Of a DNA stretch of 64,000 bases, positions 24,201 through 36,290 are shown in pieces. Source of the DNA: Echinostoma caproni. Taxonomy: Eukaryota > Platyhelminthes > Trematoda > Plagiorchiida > Echinostomatidae. The position numbers and the translations under genes are program-made. Position 1 is the stretch's first letter. Each line of letters begins with the position of its first letter. Location: positions 43,424 to 107,423 of the forward strand of contig UZAN01039612.1 of the NCBI GenBank assembly GCA_900618425.1. The letters run 5' to 3'. The notes beneath the pieces were generated by a model. The model worked only from the letters and a program-made list of their open reading frames with translations, did not search any database and had not been told where the DNA came from.

Positions 24201-26765
24201 ATTTTTAAACACGGAAGGTAGCTGAATCTTCATCGAATCTTCATTCCATTGCTCTTGTTAAATTGTTATTTTTTAAAATGAGACACCATATGAGAGAGTA
24301 TACATTTTGATCAGGAAAAATAATAAAGTTAATCCGAAACTCGATACTGGTGAAAAAAATATGACACCCATGTAACCAAAGTGATATTACATCGGACAAC
24401 AGACAGATTGTCAATCAAAATCGACATTGGACAGAACAATGAAACATAGACAGCTACGTGGATAGTATAACTGCCCTGATATTTATTTGTATTCAGTTAC
24501 TCACATTTCAGACCAGAATTAATCCTGCAACTTTTAATTTCCAGTGCAAATAATAATACTCACAATATGAATTGGTCGGTGCTACTAACTGGTCGTGAAT
24601 AATTACAGATCATTTCGCTTACCCCAATGATGAATCCTAATCAAGTGCATCATGAGTGGAGCGTGGTGTTTCATCTGAAATTTTCTGTCAACTAAATGAA
24701 GGTAAATTATCAGATGATATTTTGTTCTTCAGGAAATTGTTCAGGTTTTCGTATTACGGAGTGTTAGGGAGTGTTTTGGCTCCTGATGCCTGCTCGGTTT
24801 GTTCAAAATTTGCTTCATCATTTTAAAGTAGATGCGTGGCGTCAAATTGCAACTTATTCAGTTGGAGAGGGGAGATATTACCGGGCTGTGTGTATCCTGA
24901 AAACTGGACATTGAATACGGAATGTACTTCATTGCAAATTCGTTAGATTCCATACAGAAAAGACTTGAACGTGTTATGGAAACAAATTCAGACCAATCGA
25001 CTAACAATGTATCTCTTATTTTCATTGCTGTTAACGCTATCTGACTATGGATACATTACATTATGCTATCACTTCTTAGCTCAAAGTTGACCAAGGCCAA
25101 AAGCAACCAACCATCCAGAGGGAGACAAGGGGTACTTGAAGAATATCCGGCTTTCCTATCAAAGAAGCTGTTGTATGTTCATTAGTCATACTTTGGGTTA
25201 GTCTGGCTTTACTCTGTATTTTAGTTAGACAATGTTTTTCTCTCTGCCCTAAAGCTCATTATTCACCTAAGTAAAGAGAACATATGTCGCCAGTTCTAAG
25301 GTAAACCATGCTATCGCTGTGTAGATACTTCTATGTTTGTTAAACAAACGAAACGCATGAATATGTCAAACCTCTGCTGCTAAAAACCCCTGGGGAAAGG
25401 GGTGTGTACACTTGTCCACGTGTATGTGCTGAAAGTTCAAGTGCCCGGTTCACACATGTGCATCTTCATAAATCGTGCATAATTGTCCAGAATGAGTCTC
25501 AAAAGCACATGGTACATTGGTAAGTTCATACATAGTATATTACCTTCAATTAGAGAAACTTCATCGAGTCGGAAATCGTCGGTATAACAGTTTCTCCCCG
25601 GCATAGTCCTACACACTCTGCCTTGTGTGGTTGTCACAATGCAGAGCATGAGTTCGGTCGAAAACTAAAATAAATGTTACATCCAATATACCGAATTTTA
25701 TGAAATTTCCCATAGGTGGTAGTTAATTTGAGCTACATACAGAAGAACAAATGTGATGTGCAGCTTCTATCAATGGCCCTTCCTCCGTGCATACATTTGT
25801 TCGATACATTCTCATTGATGGAAAAGCAAGTCCAGAATGAGAAACAAGCCGATCCGCTGAACTCAACCTAGCTATTGGCAGCTTGATGTACACAAAATTT
25901 ACGTCTTCACCGAGTGTCCACAGGAAGGTGGGGCATCGGATTGATGAATTCTGAAACTAACGGTGACAGTTATGAACTCCATTTGAAAACAGTTGCCTAT
26001 TCGGTTATTGTTGTTGAATTTAGAGAGATGATAGCACAAATCGGAACTAATAACACAGAAGGTAATACATTTTATCGTCCGCGTATAGCAAATCAATTAT
26101 ATAATGCACCAGGGACGTTTATTTTTTCATAATGCACTACGTGACCACGATTCTTCGGCCAATCGGAAAACAATTGAGCATCAGTCTGCATGGCACCGGT
26201 ATACTTTGATTTAACGCTCAACCCATTCGACTGTCTAACAACCACCAATAGTACATATTTACAGCTATGCCAAATTCCTCGTTAGACTGACGACCAATAA
26301 GTCGGAAAAATTTAAAAAAATATTCACATTGTTTGTCTTATCTGTTTTGTTGCGAGATGTAATCACAGCTGATCTCAATACTCGTGTCACCGCACTCCGC
26401 TTATGCCAGTGGACTACTCGCATTAACTTTCAGGAACCCTTATTGATTGGATCACCGAGTGAAATGATCCTGTTGATATTATTTTCGAAGACATGGCTAA
26501 AATATTGTAGGATTGCATCAACGGATTTGATTGATTAATCCTTATTCAGATGTTGTATAAAGTTCTTCGTTTACCGCATCGAAATACGGAACACATTACT
26601 CGAAAATATGTCTAGCACCTCAAGGAAGCCATATGTCAGTACTCCAAGATTAATGTCCAAGAACAATTTGCTGCATCTCAAAATGGTGCATACTGCAGAA
26701 AACACAATGTTCGTTTTATGGTTTTAGTATGGTACCATGTTACTAAGGTAAGAACATAGGAGCCT
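21210..26765. other. long unassigned stretch
   Basis: No transposon protein or RNA gene recognised. Two imperfect copies of a roughly 45-bp segment (core ATGAATGACTGGA) occur at about 22105-22148 and 22375-22420. A short open segment after an acceptor-like TTCTTCAG (24735-24828, read as KLFRFSYYGVLGSVL...) ends in a stop and is too weak to call. Other frames are of chance length. Confidence 0.35.
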
Positions 26766-26769
26766 AAAG

Positions 26770-27075
26770 TTAATTTTGTTGACTCAGGGGGGCTTCCATC
26801 GGTTGCTACCAAACGCTTTTGCAAACCTTAGCATTCTTGTCATTCGGGACTTGTAGATAATCTGAAACGCTGTGCTTCGGTCTATCTGGTGTCGCGTCAT
26901 TGAATGATGTTGAGTTATGGTTGATGACGGAGTCTTGTAGTTCCAACCATCGTTTCTATGCGGTGGACGTGATCTCGGTTGCATCAGCTGGACTTGGACT
27001 CACTATTATATATTCTCGATTACTCGGTTACGCAATTCATGCTCTGTTCCGCTCAGAGATGGGGCAGAACAAAAC
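26770..27075 (-). mobile_element. Penelope-like element, endonuclease C-terminal fragment (copy 4)
   Basis: The minus strand has a 66-codon frame whose second half, HQIDRSTAFQIIYKSRMTRM followed by LRFAKAFGSNRWKPP, matches the end of PLE GIY-YIG endonucleases (AFxVIYxxR, LRFAEALAIRRxKPxLC). The first half (about 26930-27070) holds the less conserved linker; the YIG motif is not visible. No RT lies upstream, where SINE copies start at 27158. A dead fragment. Confidence 0.6.
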
Positions 27076-27157
27076 GACCACGAAATAATTTATTAGAGTA
27101 AATGTCTGGTTCCTTAAAAAAGCAATTAAAACATTTTTAGACTTGAAGGTTTAGTTT

Positions 27158-27280
27158 AGTCTATTTGGCTTTTTACAGACACCAGGCACTGGGGAGAATT
27201 TCGAGTGTTAGCTGCACTCCATGAGAGAATATTAATTCCCTACTACTTGAATGCATTTAAATGCGTCAAAACTGATTGAG
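27158..27280 (-). mobile_element. hammerhead SINE tail (copy 3a, minus)
   Basis: The minus strand carries the family tail: TTTAAATGCATTCAAGTAG, a GGAATTAAT piece, CTCTCATGGAGTGCAG and CAGTGCCTGGTGTCTG. No hammerhead core or head remains. It abuts the plus-oriented copy 3b. Confidence 0.55.
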
Positions 27281-27475
27281 CCATTTGCACAAATTGATGA
27301 ACGTCGACCGCGTAGTTCAGGGTTAAGGTTGTGAAGTTCCAACCCGAAGGCTCGCGCTTCAAGTCCTGACAGGGATATAAAACTGACGCACAGCAGACCA
27401 GTATTAAACAGGACCAAGAACAACTGTTCAGTGCTCTTTACCAGTCATTAGAAACATTTTAACGCATATTTATCA
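27281..27475 (+). mobile_element. hammerhead SINE head and core (copy 3b, plus)
   Basis: Starts with ATGAACGTCGACCGCG, then box A-like GCGTAGTTCAGGGTTAAGG (from about 27310) and box B-like CTTCAAGTCCTGACAGGG (27358-27375), then a decayed hammerhead core and the family GTGCTCTTTACCAGTCATTA segment. The AATGAACGTCGAC-type leader is shared with the copy at 39.1 kb. Confidence 0.65.
27389..27433 (+). ncRNA. hammerhead ribozyme relic
   Basis: Position and flanks match the other copies, but CUGANGA has become CAGACCA (27394-27400) and GAAA has become AGAA. Only CAACTGTT and CAGTG after it keep the family pattern. Not catalytic. Confidence 0.4.
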
Positions 27476-29490
27476 TGAACATATGTATCATGAAATCTGC
27501 TTGTTCTAACATCACCTTCTTACACCGGTTTATTCTACTGGTGATGAACGTAGAATTCTACCCATCACCATGGATGATTAAAAGTTTGAATTCAGGAGTG
27601 GTAAGAAGGCGTACGGGCACCCTTTTCATTCTCAACAGCGACACCGGTGTATACCGGTGTATACGTTTTTTTAAACACAATAATTTAAAGACAAACAAAT
27701 TGACACGAATATTCATTCGACTCCTGTTCATTCACGTGTGGCTGGAAATAGCCATTAAACTAATAAACTGAAGAACTGACCCCGAATATATTTCACAGGT
27801 ACATCGGCATCAGCAATTTGAACGGACTAGTGGCAATACCTTTGTCACAATTATATTACACACAACCTATATGAACGGTCCGAAGTTCCACTATCATATG
27901 TGCGGAGGAAACGCACTGCTCTTGAGTTCCATTATGGGACAAAATCAAACGTTGTGTTTCTCGAGTATAGGATTCACTGCATTTACTGTTGATTAGGCGA
28001 GTGGTCAGGCGAGATAAAAAACGAAGTGATTCAGAACGCTTCGTTAATGAAAAACAGTTATGACGGAAAAATAACATTGTAGCATGCTTTCAACTGTTGC
28101 CATTTCTTTTTAAATGAAAACATTACATGATTCATCAAAGCTATGAAATAAACGACTTGTGGAAAGCTTTTCATAAATTGAATTACTCCTTAAATTATAT
28201 CAAACTTACTTAGTTCCCATCTTTATCTGGAGATCTGTCTAAAGCTTCGATAAAAATCTGTTCAAATGAAAAACAACTGTTGCACACGAAATGACTGAAC
28301 ACTTGCAATATTCCTCAATCTCGGTACTACGGTTTTCGGTGAAATCTGGTCGTTGCCTTGTTTCTTCGATTTGGGACACACTACTACGGCATTATCTGAT
28401 CACAGTGAACGTTTAGAAGCTATTGCTTTTTCTTAACTGAATGAAATGTGAATCCCTGGGTGCTCCAAAATCAACTGGACTCGGTGAACCATTTTTTCTT
28501 ACTTTACGTCCTCATTTATTTGCAGATTTGTCGCGGAATCCGTGATGTGCAATGGCAGTAGAACCAAACAACAAATAAAACTGATAGCGGGTTATGAATT
28601 GATTGTTTGATGATTTTTGGTAATTGTTCATAGTCATTGAAATTTAGATCATTAGCATGAAAAGTGTACAAAGGCTGTAATAATTGTATCGTTTGTATTC
28701 AAAATGAAATTGAGTGAAACTTCTTACTGTTTTCAACAAAAATGGTAAATGCATTTGCATGAATTTTTGTTTATCAACAACGATAGACTGCTTCTCGGAA
28801 CCAAATAACCATTATAGTGAAGTGCTATGATATGCATAACAAGTCTTATACGCTTTTTTGGAATGGCATTATTGCATTTTAAGTCTTCGGCTTGTGAATC
28901 CTAAATCAAAGCATTGCGAGAGGCATTGGAAGAAGTGAACGGTTATGGATAATGCGTTTGATAAGCGCCTGGATGTCAACTATTTTTTCATTATTATAAT
29001 TGATACCAGTTTTGACCGGGCGTATTTTATTTGCACCCGTTTGTATTTTACGTGGACTAAGGCCAGCTGTTTAGTCAAAAATTACACATTCGCCCCTTGA
29101 AAGAAGGAAAAATACGTCAGAAACGTTCAACATCGTTGATTACTGAGAAATTCAGAAGAACCTCAATGTCAGTTTTCAAGAATTCTAGCAAGATAGCGGA
29201 CTGTAGACTTTTTGTAGAGGTGAATGGGAACGAACAATACAAGATATGCCAAAAGCAGTGATGAATGAGAGCGTTATTGGGATAGACCGCCATGTACGAG
29301 ATCAGTGGGTTCTGAAATTATTTTCTATGCAGACAAGTGAACTTCCGAATGTTTTTATAATGTAAAAGACACTGCTGATAATCGATAGACTGCGGTGAAG
29401 AATTGTGAAGTTTTTCCTAAGTAGACCAGCAAATACACCCGGTTACGATGAAAATGGCAAATGGTAAATACAGTAATAATCAGGAAACGA
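27476..29490. other. unassigned stretch
   Basis: No gene or repeat family recognised. A 10-bp direct duplication ACCGGTGTAT occurs at about 27641-27660. Frames at 27475-27771 and 27856-28077 lack motifs. Confidence 0.35.
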
Positions 29491-29523
<33 letters not shown>

Positions 29524-29533
29524 ATTATTATTT
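29491..29533. repeat. (ATT)n microsatellite
   Basis: About fourteen ATT units with one interruption (AAT). Confidence 0.95.
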
Positions 29534-30029
29534 TACATTACATTGTATTTGAAGCTAAAAGGTAATTACCGCAATTGACTACACAGTTGTAAATTTGGGG
29601 TTTCGCTTTAGATTGTGAGAACGGTACTTCCTAAATACTTCGCACAGTTTGCTCTAGTTAAATATCCAGTTTTACACACCGAGTGGTCATGGCAATAAAC
29701 GATGCAAAAAACCGGTAAAAGTGCATTTGAAACATTGAGATGAACTAAGAGACATACAAGTGAGTCTAGAAGGATTTCACTTTCAAATAGAACAAGGAGT
29801 GGAGAACAAGCTCGTCTTCATTAATTCGTAGTCATGCCAAACACATCACAATAAATATTACGCTGTTTATATACAAATCGGTATTCAACCATAAAAATGC
29901 AAACAAATGTTTCGGGAAAGGGAAAATAACCTCATGTGTTATCCGGGGCTAAGTTCATCTTGAGACCGGATATGGAATTCCCAATAATCACATAATTCGT
30001 AAAATACTCCCATAGACAATGTAGAAAAC

Positions 30030-30942
30030 CGTATTCGTGAAGAAATTCCTTTTCGATATATCGCATCAGGCGTATACATATATAAGGTGATCATATTACA
30101 GATGCCTGTTTGACCGTTTAGAGCTCAGTTAGTAACGATGACAGGGGCGAGCAAACAGATCAAACGAATATGACAAGACCAATGATAGTAGTGGATGGGG
30201 GCGAGAACACAAAGGTCCAATGGACAAACGCTCGAGAGATGAGTAGATTAAATGAAGGTTGTGAGCTAAGAAGGGATAAGAAAGCGGCTTTTAACCACGG
30301 CCGAGGCGATCACAATTCGAATTTTCAATCCAGAATTATGTAAGCAAAAAAGCTGGTCCAGACACTGTTGTTACCCTGGCCTCGACAGCCGATTGATTGT
30401 GCATAAAACAGAGCATCACCCCCCCCTTCGTCCCCGTCCCTCTTTCCTCGTCTATAGTATCACCAACCTCAATCTTAGGATCTAATTATCTTATTGTGAA
30501 TGTTATAGTGTTAATAACACAGCAACGTCCGTAGAGAATTATATTCGCCGACGTTTCGGTTACCGTGGGTAACCTTTCCCAAGGCAGGTTTTACAATCCC
30601 TTTTTTTGTTGTCTCTAATGTCCCTTCCTGATTACATCACTTGCTATGCATAACCTATAGTTTCTACCGTATATTACGTAACTTCATCCCGCTTTCTCGT
30701 CTTAGCTGACAACCTTCATTTAATCTACTCATCTCTCGAGCGTTTGTCCATTGGACCTTTGTGTTCTCGCCCCCATCCACTACTATCATTGGTCTTGTCA
30801 TATTCGTTTGATCTGTTTGCTCGCCCCTGTCATCGTTACTAACTGAGCTCTAAACGGTCAAACAGACATCTGTAATATGATCACCTTATATATGTATACG
30901 CCTGATGCGATATATGAAAAAGAAATTTCTTCGCGAATACGA
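30030..30942. repeat. large inverted repeat, arms about 260 bp, with hammerhead-like motif in the spacer
   Basis: The left arm (about 30030-30290) and right arm (about 30690-30942) are near-identical reverse complements; single-base differences include GCCTG/GTCTG (at about 30105) and a few indels. The roughly 400-bp spacer holds a C-tract (30419-30426) and, on the minus strand, a hammerhead-like segment. No protein of known type is encoded in the arms. The spacer segment GAAACGTCGGCG resembles GAAAACGTCGTC of the PLE 3' region at 36.75 kb, so the element may be a PLE 3' terminus duplicated in inverted orientation; that link is an inference. Confidence 0.8.
30553..30584 (-). ncRNA. hammerhead-like stem II / GAAAC motif
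   Basis: The minus strand reads CCTTGGGAAA, then GGTTACC-CAC-GGTAACC (a perfect 7-bp stem II with a 3-nt loop), then GAAACGTCGGC. Stem II and GAAAC fit the hammerhead fold known in PLE terminal repeats, but the CUGANGA box is replaced by UUGGGAA, so catalysis is unlikely. Confidence 0.45.
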
Positions 30943-32258
30943 TCACATAATTGTTAGGTCCTCCGGTCGTTGGGACCACTCGGAATATGGGGTGTGTGGG
31001 GGGTGGGCCAGGGGAGCTTAAGCGCCTGCACAATTCGTTTTTGGGCTCACAGAGTGGGGTGGTGCGGTCGAATTCCTACTGCTTTCGCCGTGGCTAGCAT
31101 ACCACAGCAAACCTGCCTTGATAATGGACCATGAACCGATACAGGGGACGGATGTATGGCACGACTACGAATCACTGAAAACGAGCTTGTTCGTCACTCC
31201 TTGTTCTATTTGAGTTGTGCTCTGTGGGTCTTTTTAGTACAGACTTCAACCGTTGATTCCGTCTCGTTTATTTTTGGGTCAGACATGTTTTTACCCTCGA
31301 GAGATGTAACATGCCACCCAGTGCTAATTACCCCAGCATTTTGACAGTTTTATGTAGCTCACAGTAACCTTTTTAGGATTCAAGGCATTTGTGGGTAGAA
31401 AACAAATGAATTCGTTAGGATGGCAGCAGAGCACCACTGGAGTTAATTGTGAAAAGGACGATTGGTAGAAAAGATACTGAGTTATGTAATGACATGAAAA
31501 CTTTGGACGCTTGTGAGTAGGAAATGCTCGCTGATGCTGTGCACCCCGCGAGATGAAATTTCAGTGGCAGTGGTAGCCCCGGAAATGGACAAGCTTGGCA
31601 CAAATTTATCACGAGACAACCTCCAATGCTCTGAGCATACGGTGTTTATTAATTAGTGATATATTTTTTTAGTGGAAAAAATGGAGGGAATATTTTTGTG
31701 TAAACTAAGGCGTCCATCGAATCCACCTGATTGCTTCTAAGATAATTTGATCGCAAAACCTTATTTCCGAGGGGTTGCATGTAACTAACTTTTAGGGGCT
31801 GGCGAACGTTTTGTTGGCATGATGAATCCGTCAGCAGAATATGACCCGATCCGTTGCAGCCAACAACTGGTTATCAGAGCATGGATGATTACGTGGGTTA
31901 AATCTCTTATTCTCCCAAGGCATGCGTAAAGTTCACACACATTTTATTATCCAGCTACTGTGGTTTGATAATTGCAATCCGAATTCCGTGCTGAACATGA
32001 ATAATTATAGGAATGGGTTTAAAAAGTTTCAAATTGTCACATACTTAGTATAACGCAAGAACCGAAGACTTTCATGCAGTGAAACGTCATTCGATTCCAG
32101 TTTAAGTGAGCGCGGTGAACAATGAACCTTGGACTGAGATAACCAACTCACTGTGGAACGGCGAATTTAGAACAAAAATGCAACGCGTTTTGGTAATGAA
32201 TGTTTTACGGATTGGATAATTTAAACTATCACTAGGAATTGTGTACTCATCCTTTCAG
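30943..32258. other. unassigned stretch with a GC-richer patch
   Basis: 30960-31110 is G-rich and contains GAGCTTAAGCGCCTGCAC and CGGTCGAATTCCT, which could be box A and box B of another tRNA-derived SINE; this is unproven. The ATG frame at 31156-31344 has no recognised motif. The stretch ends in a CATCCTTTCAG acceptor-like tract. Confidence 0.35.
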
Positions 32259-32454
32259 TTGTGCTATCCGTCACGATCTAAAGTTGATCGAAATTGGTGT
32301 GGTTGCCATCCGGGCTAGTATTTGGTTCCACCTAGATAAACTCGAGAACGGTCAGATCAAACTGGGAGTTTCCTTACCGAGCTTCCCGATTCTTGACCAT
32401 CGCAAATTCGTTTTGAATATATACAAAAGTAAATGTTTTATTGTAAAAAAGTAA
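32259..32454 (+). CDS. candidate terminal exon (hypothetical)
   Basis: A pyrimidine-rich acceptor (CTCATCCTTTCAG) is followed by a frame open for 64 codons to TAA at 32452-32454, with AATAAA at 32492-32497, a spacing suitable for a 3' end. The deduced segment (RHDLKLIEIGVV, FHLDKLENGQIKLGV, FPILDHRKFVLNIYKS) is mixed polar/hydrophobic and not low complexity. The intron would fall after codon position 2. No family is recognised and no upstream exon was located. Length alone is not significant; the support is the coincidence of acceptor, frame and polyA signal. Confidence 0.3.
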
Positions 32455-32499
32455 AAAGGACTGTATTACCTACAAATCATTAAGGTATCAAAATAAAAT

Positions 32500-33265
32500 T
32501 GACAAGTAACATTTTGAGGGGCAGAAATCTCAATTGTCGTATGTTTGTATGCATTCCAAAGATCCATAACCTATTTGATGGAAGAATCTGTTACCGAGAT
32601 GAGTTATCAGCTTCGTTGGACCGGCTGAAATGTGTCCCAAACAAACCTTCGATTGGATGATGGTTGACTAGCGTCTTGTATTTTAGCTCTGTCGTAAAAG
32701 AAACAACCCCAGATCACATAGATAACTTTCGATAAAAAATGGATGTCGGCCAAATTGATCAGTTGGTCATTGAATGTATCCTACTGGACCAATAGAATAA
32801 CTTGGGCTGATCCAGCTTGCCAGAGAAATACATAGTTGAGCGCATATTGCTCCAAATCCCTGAAAATGTCCTCAGCCCAAACTCGCAGTGAACACAAACG
32901 ACGTTGTTCTGAGTTTACAGCGAGGACGGAAATGACAGTCGCTATTTAATCAGCTGTAAAGATTTACAACTCACGCACATTGCCTGATGAACTACTCAGT
33001 CCCAACACTTTTCACTACTTTTCACCAATTATCATAAAAAGAGAAGAACAAAAGCTGTCAATGAGGGCCAATTGCTTCAGCTGCTTGCTTCTACCAACCC
33101 AGCTGTGCAGAACGTGGCCATAAATTTCCGTAGCCATTTTCAGCCCGCTCTTTTAATTTGCACGTTGATTACGGTTGGTTATGTCACTAGACAGTCCCCC
33201 TGTAGCACATGAGATAACAAAATGAATTTCGCGATAAACATAGATTCGGAAGTTCATCTAACTCA
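32500..33265. other. unassigned stretch
   Basis: No recognisable gene. The right end may hold unreadable upstream parts of the RTE-like fragment that follows. Confidence 0.35.
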
Positions 33266-33269
33266 GTAA

Positions 33270-33700
33270 CCAGAATGCTTTCACCTCTGGCGGAAGGAGT
33301 CGATCAATTTTCTTCTTATTCAGACTACCGCTCAGGCTGAGCCTTTTCACCGGTCAAATAATTCACGGGATGGGGTTCGCCAACCAAATATTTGCTAACG
33401 ACAATGCTATTTTAGGAGACGATGCAGATATTCCACAGTCTCTACTCGACCGAATCGAATTTGAAACCAATAGCAACGATATAGAGATGAATCTTTATGA
33501 ATAAAGTTATTCACCACGTTACTAGACCTTCAACAGTGAGGGGAAATTGAAATATGTGAGCCAGTTACAGTCCTCGGAATCTAGCACCTAGTCAGATGGA
33601 CAAACCAGGGAAGAAATGAAACTTCCAGTGGATAGAACAGAAAGAGAGCAGTCCCACAAGTTCGCGAACCCATTTGGCTGCACAAACGTTTGTGAAAAGT
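33270..33700 (+). mobile_element. RTE-like non-LTR retrotransposon, RT palm to thumb fragment (copy C)
   Basis: The plus strand reads IFANDNAILGDDADIPQSLL (33388-33447), DRIEFETNS, then KVIHHVTRPSTVRGKL, VSQLQ and SDGQTREEMKLPVDRTERAV. This fits RT motif C (normally F/YADD) and the following palm/thumb segment (ADxxQSLLDR-x-E-x-NS, KTKV, SSDGQ). The first catalytic Asp of the FADD box is Asn here, so the enzyme would be dead. It is a different subfamily from copies A and B. The open frame at 33674-34033 overlaps its end and has no clear function. Confidence 0.7.
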
Positions 33701-33704
33701 GATC

Positions 33705-35440
33705 ACATGGCTGCGACCTCATTCATGCCAATAGCCAACGTATCTACCCCTGGAAGACAGTCACATACAACTAAAAAGAACACAATGAAATCATACGTAA
33801 AGGGTACCGGCCATGGACAATATAAAACAGCACTAATGGTATCGATTACCGGCATGGAGAAAGACGGTTCCACTAGGGACAGGCACCCACTTATTTCGGA
33901 TGTTTCTCAGCATGGACGACACAGTTGCCTTGTTCTTGTTTTTGGCCACCTTACACCGAATCCTTTTCGTCATTTGTTGTTTTGTGCGTTGAATACAATA
34001 AAAGTACAAACATTTGCAAAGGTTTTTGTGTAAAAAAATAGTGAACTTCGTTTCAATTTGGTTTAGCTTTTCGTGAGATATTCTCTCGCGAAAATTTCAA
34101 ATAGCAGAGTTGATGGCTTATTTTCTATAGAGCAGAGTGTACACGGACAATGGTGTTCCCCACAAATACATTGTACAAAATTGTTTCCCTACAAGCATGT
34201 GCACTGAACAAATTTGAAAAATAAATATTTCGTAACAAATATCGTGTTCTCTGCATAGATAGTAGTAGTATTTTACAATTTCAGAATAATAATTCCGATA
34301 TATCATGATTCAACTATGTTTGTAATTGCGTACCAACAATGTCGGCAGTTAGAATGACATGAGTGCCAACGAACAATGATAAACCGCCTGATCTGCTGCT
34401 GTGGGGGGGGCATGCTTGCCTTTTCCCCATGCAATCCTGGGTGCGATCCCCATTCGGGTTGATGAATTCGCACTGTAGGTGATACCCAATCACGTTGTAG
34501 CAGCTGTACAACAGTTTCTAGCTTTTCCGTTCACTCTTCATTTATTCTACACAGTGAATTCCCTTGTGAATGTTACATAGTTTAGGTTAATTTAGGAGGA
34601 TTTTCTTTATTTTTAAATGCAACCACATACTAAACGTGATTTTTCTAGTGAAATTTTCATGCGTTCGGCATTGGCTAATTGCAAATAAGTCATTTTCTCG
34701 AGAGCTGAATCATGTAGCACTTGTTATTAAAAAAACAGTGTGCACAAACAGTTTAGCAGAAACATGTACATAAGCCCAGCAGTTTTAAACTGGTAGTAAT
34801 CCGTGTCATTGTTCCGGTTTGGATAGACAGGAAGGTATGCAAATAAGCAAAGCAGATGGATTTCATCAAATGTTTATGCGATGATACCGTATGAGAAGTA
34901 ATCCAAAGTTGTCTAACACACCGGTAATGCATAAACTTCAATTCAATCGTGTAAAACAGAATAAGAGGACACAATGTCCAGAATTGTACCTCATTAAGGT
35001 GTTATTTTTACATCTCTAGGCGTTTGGTACAACATCAGGCAGTTGTTTGGTACTAACTTTTGGAATGATTCTAAACGATGAAAATCGATATCTCCCATTT
35101 CGAAACAGGACTCATCGGTTTTCCTGTTCTAACTGAACAAACAATGTGGATGTTCGAAGTATTTTCATATCAACGTAAAAACCATTTGCAACTCAGCAAA
35201 ATTGTTGAATGTGAAAGCAGGTATCCAACCTGTTTTTCCTCTTCCAAACTTTGATTGATTAAATGGATTCCACAACAACATTTCTCGGTGCGTTGCATTA
35301 GTTGGACATGTGTCATTCAGATGCCAAGTGCAATTCTTCTTGAAATGAATAGTTTAATTGCAAATAAGTATTCCAACAGTTTATCAGCGATCTACAGACT
35401 AAACAATTGGAATTCATGGTATCACATCCAAATCTGAAAT
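33705..35440. other. unassigned stretch with a possible tRNA-like SINE
   Basis: A G8 tract lies at 34403-34410, and GCAATCCTGGGTGCGATCCCC (34431-34451) resembles a box B, suggesting a tRNA-derived SINE at about 34370-34460 (plus); box A is unclear. Otherwise nothing recognised. Confidence 0.3.
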
Positions 35441-35444
35441 GGAT

Positions 35445-36290
35445 ATCTCTGACGAAATTGTGCGTCGTGCTCATAGTATTGAATCCGATTAGGAATGTTT
35501 AGATTAGCCACAACCAGTGAAAAACAAAAAAACAATAATTTTCGGTTGACGACGTTTTCACCCTCTTGGAAGGCCCTTTCAAATCAATTGACAAACGAAC
35601 AGTAAACAAAAATCCTGGAAGAAACCGTATCAATCGGAGTTGCTTTTGATTGGTCTAGAGGAAGGAACAGTTGAGTTGGTGTGTGTGTTGGGTGGTAGAA
35701 AATGAGATCATGGAAGTTGTGAATTAAGCAAGAAGTCAAATAGCTAAGGATGATGTCATAGAAGATGGGAGATTAGTCTGTGATCAGTTTCGTGGTATTA
35801 CTAGATTTAATCTTGTTTGTTAGTGAGCAAGGGTGTGTGTGTGAGTGCGGTTAGTTGTGCAACTGGTATTAAGTCAGTGAACGAATAATTGGGTCCCGTC
35901 CGATCGATTGACGGTATGTGGATCACTGTTGATGAACAATGATTCAGTAATTAAACGTTCTCTATATGACTTGAAACATTGTTTCAGAATACTCGGTTTT
36001 TCGAAGTCAATAGAGCGTGCCTCAGAAAAAGAAGGTAGAGCCATAGTTGAGTCCCTGTCAAGGATCCTAAGTCGCGATGCATTTCTTGGTGGGTGTTTGG
36101 ATTCTCTGTCTTGTTAGGATACCCAGGTACTTATTTGTCGACTTGTTTGGCCAATGAAACGTGGTTGTACACTGTTTTCTTCTCACCTTGTAAATAAGAT
36201 TCGATTGATCAGCTTCTGGTCGTCTGTCCCTCGGTCGCATCAGAAGTGAACGAGGATTATTCGTTGCCCGAATAGCAACTCGTATATTGA
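35445..36290 (-). mobile_element. Penelope-like element 3' half, minus copy of a head-to-head pair
   Basis: The minus strand reads NLIYKVRRKQCTTTF, a frameshift, FIGQTSRQ (about 36137-36160, the YIG part of GIY-YIG), NASRLRILDRDSTMALPSF, then SIDFEKPSILKQCFKSYRER, LITESLFINSDPH, VNRSDGTQLFVH and a stop near 35901. The 3' untranslated region continues to about 35445, where it resembles the right arm of the 4.35-4.57 kb inverted repeat. RT is missing. Bases 35485-36012 form the left arm of the inverted repeat. Confidence 0.8.

Noticed and set aside
24735..24828. Exon after TTCTTCAG (KLFRFSYYGVLGSVL...)
   Set aside because: Only 30 codons, no polyA or donor context, no neighbours in phase.
35908..36117. 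69-codon plus-strand frame in the PLE inverted repeat
   Set aside because: It is antisense to the minus-strand GIY-YIG endonuclease reading, which carries the recognisable motifs.
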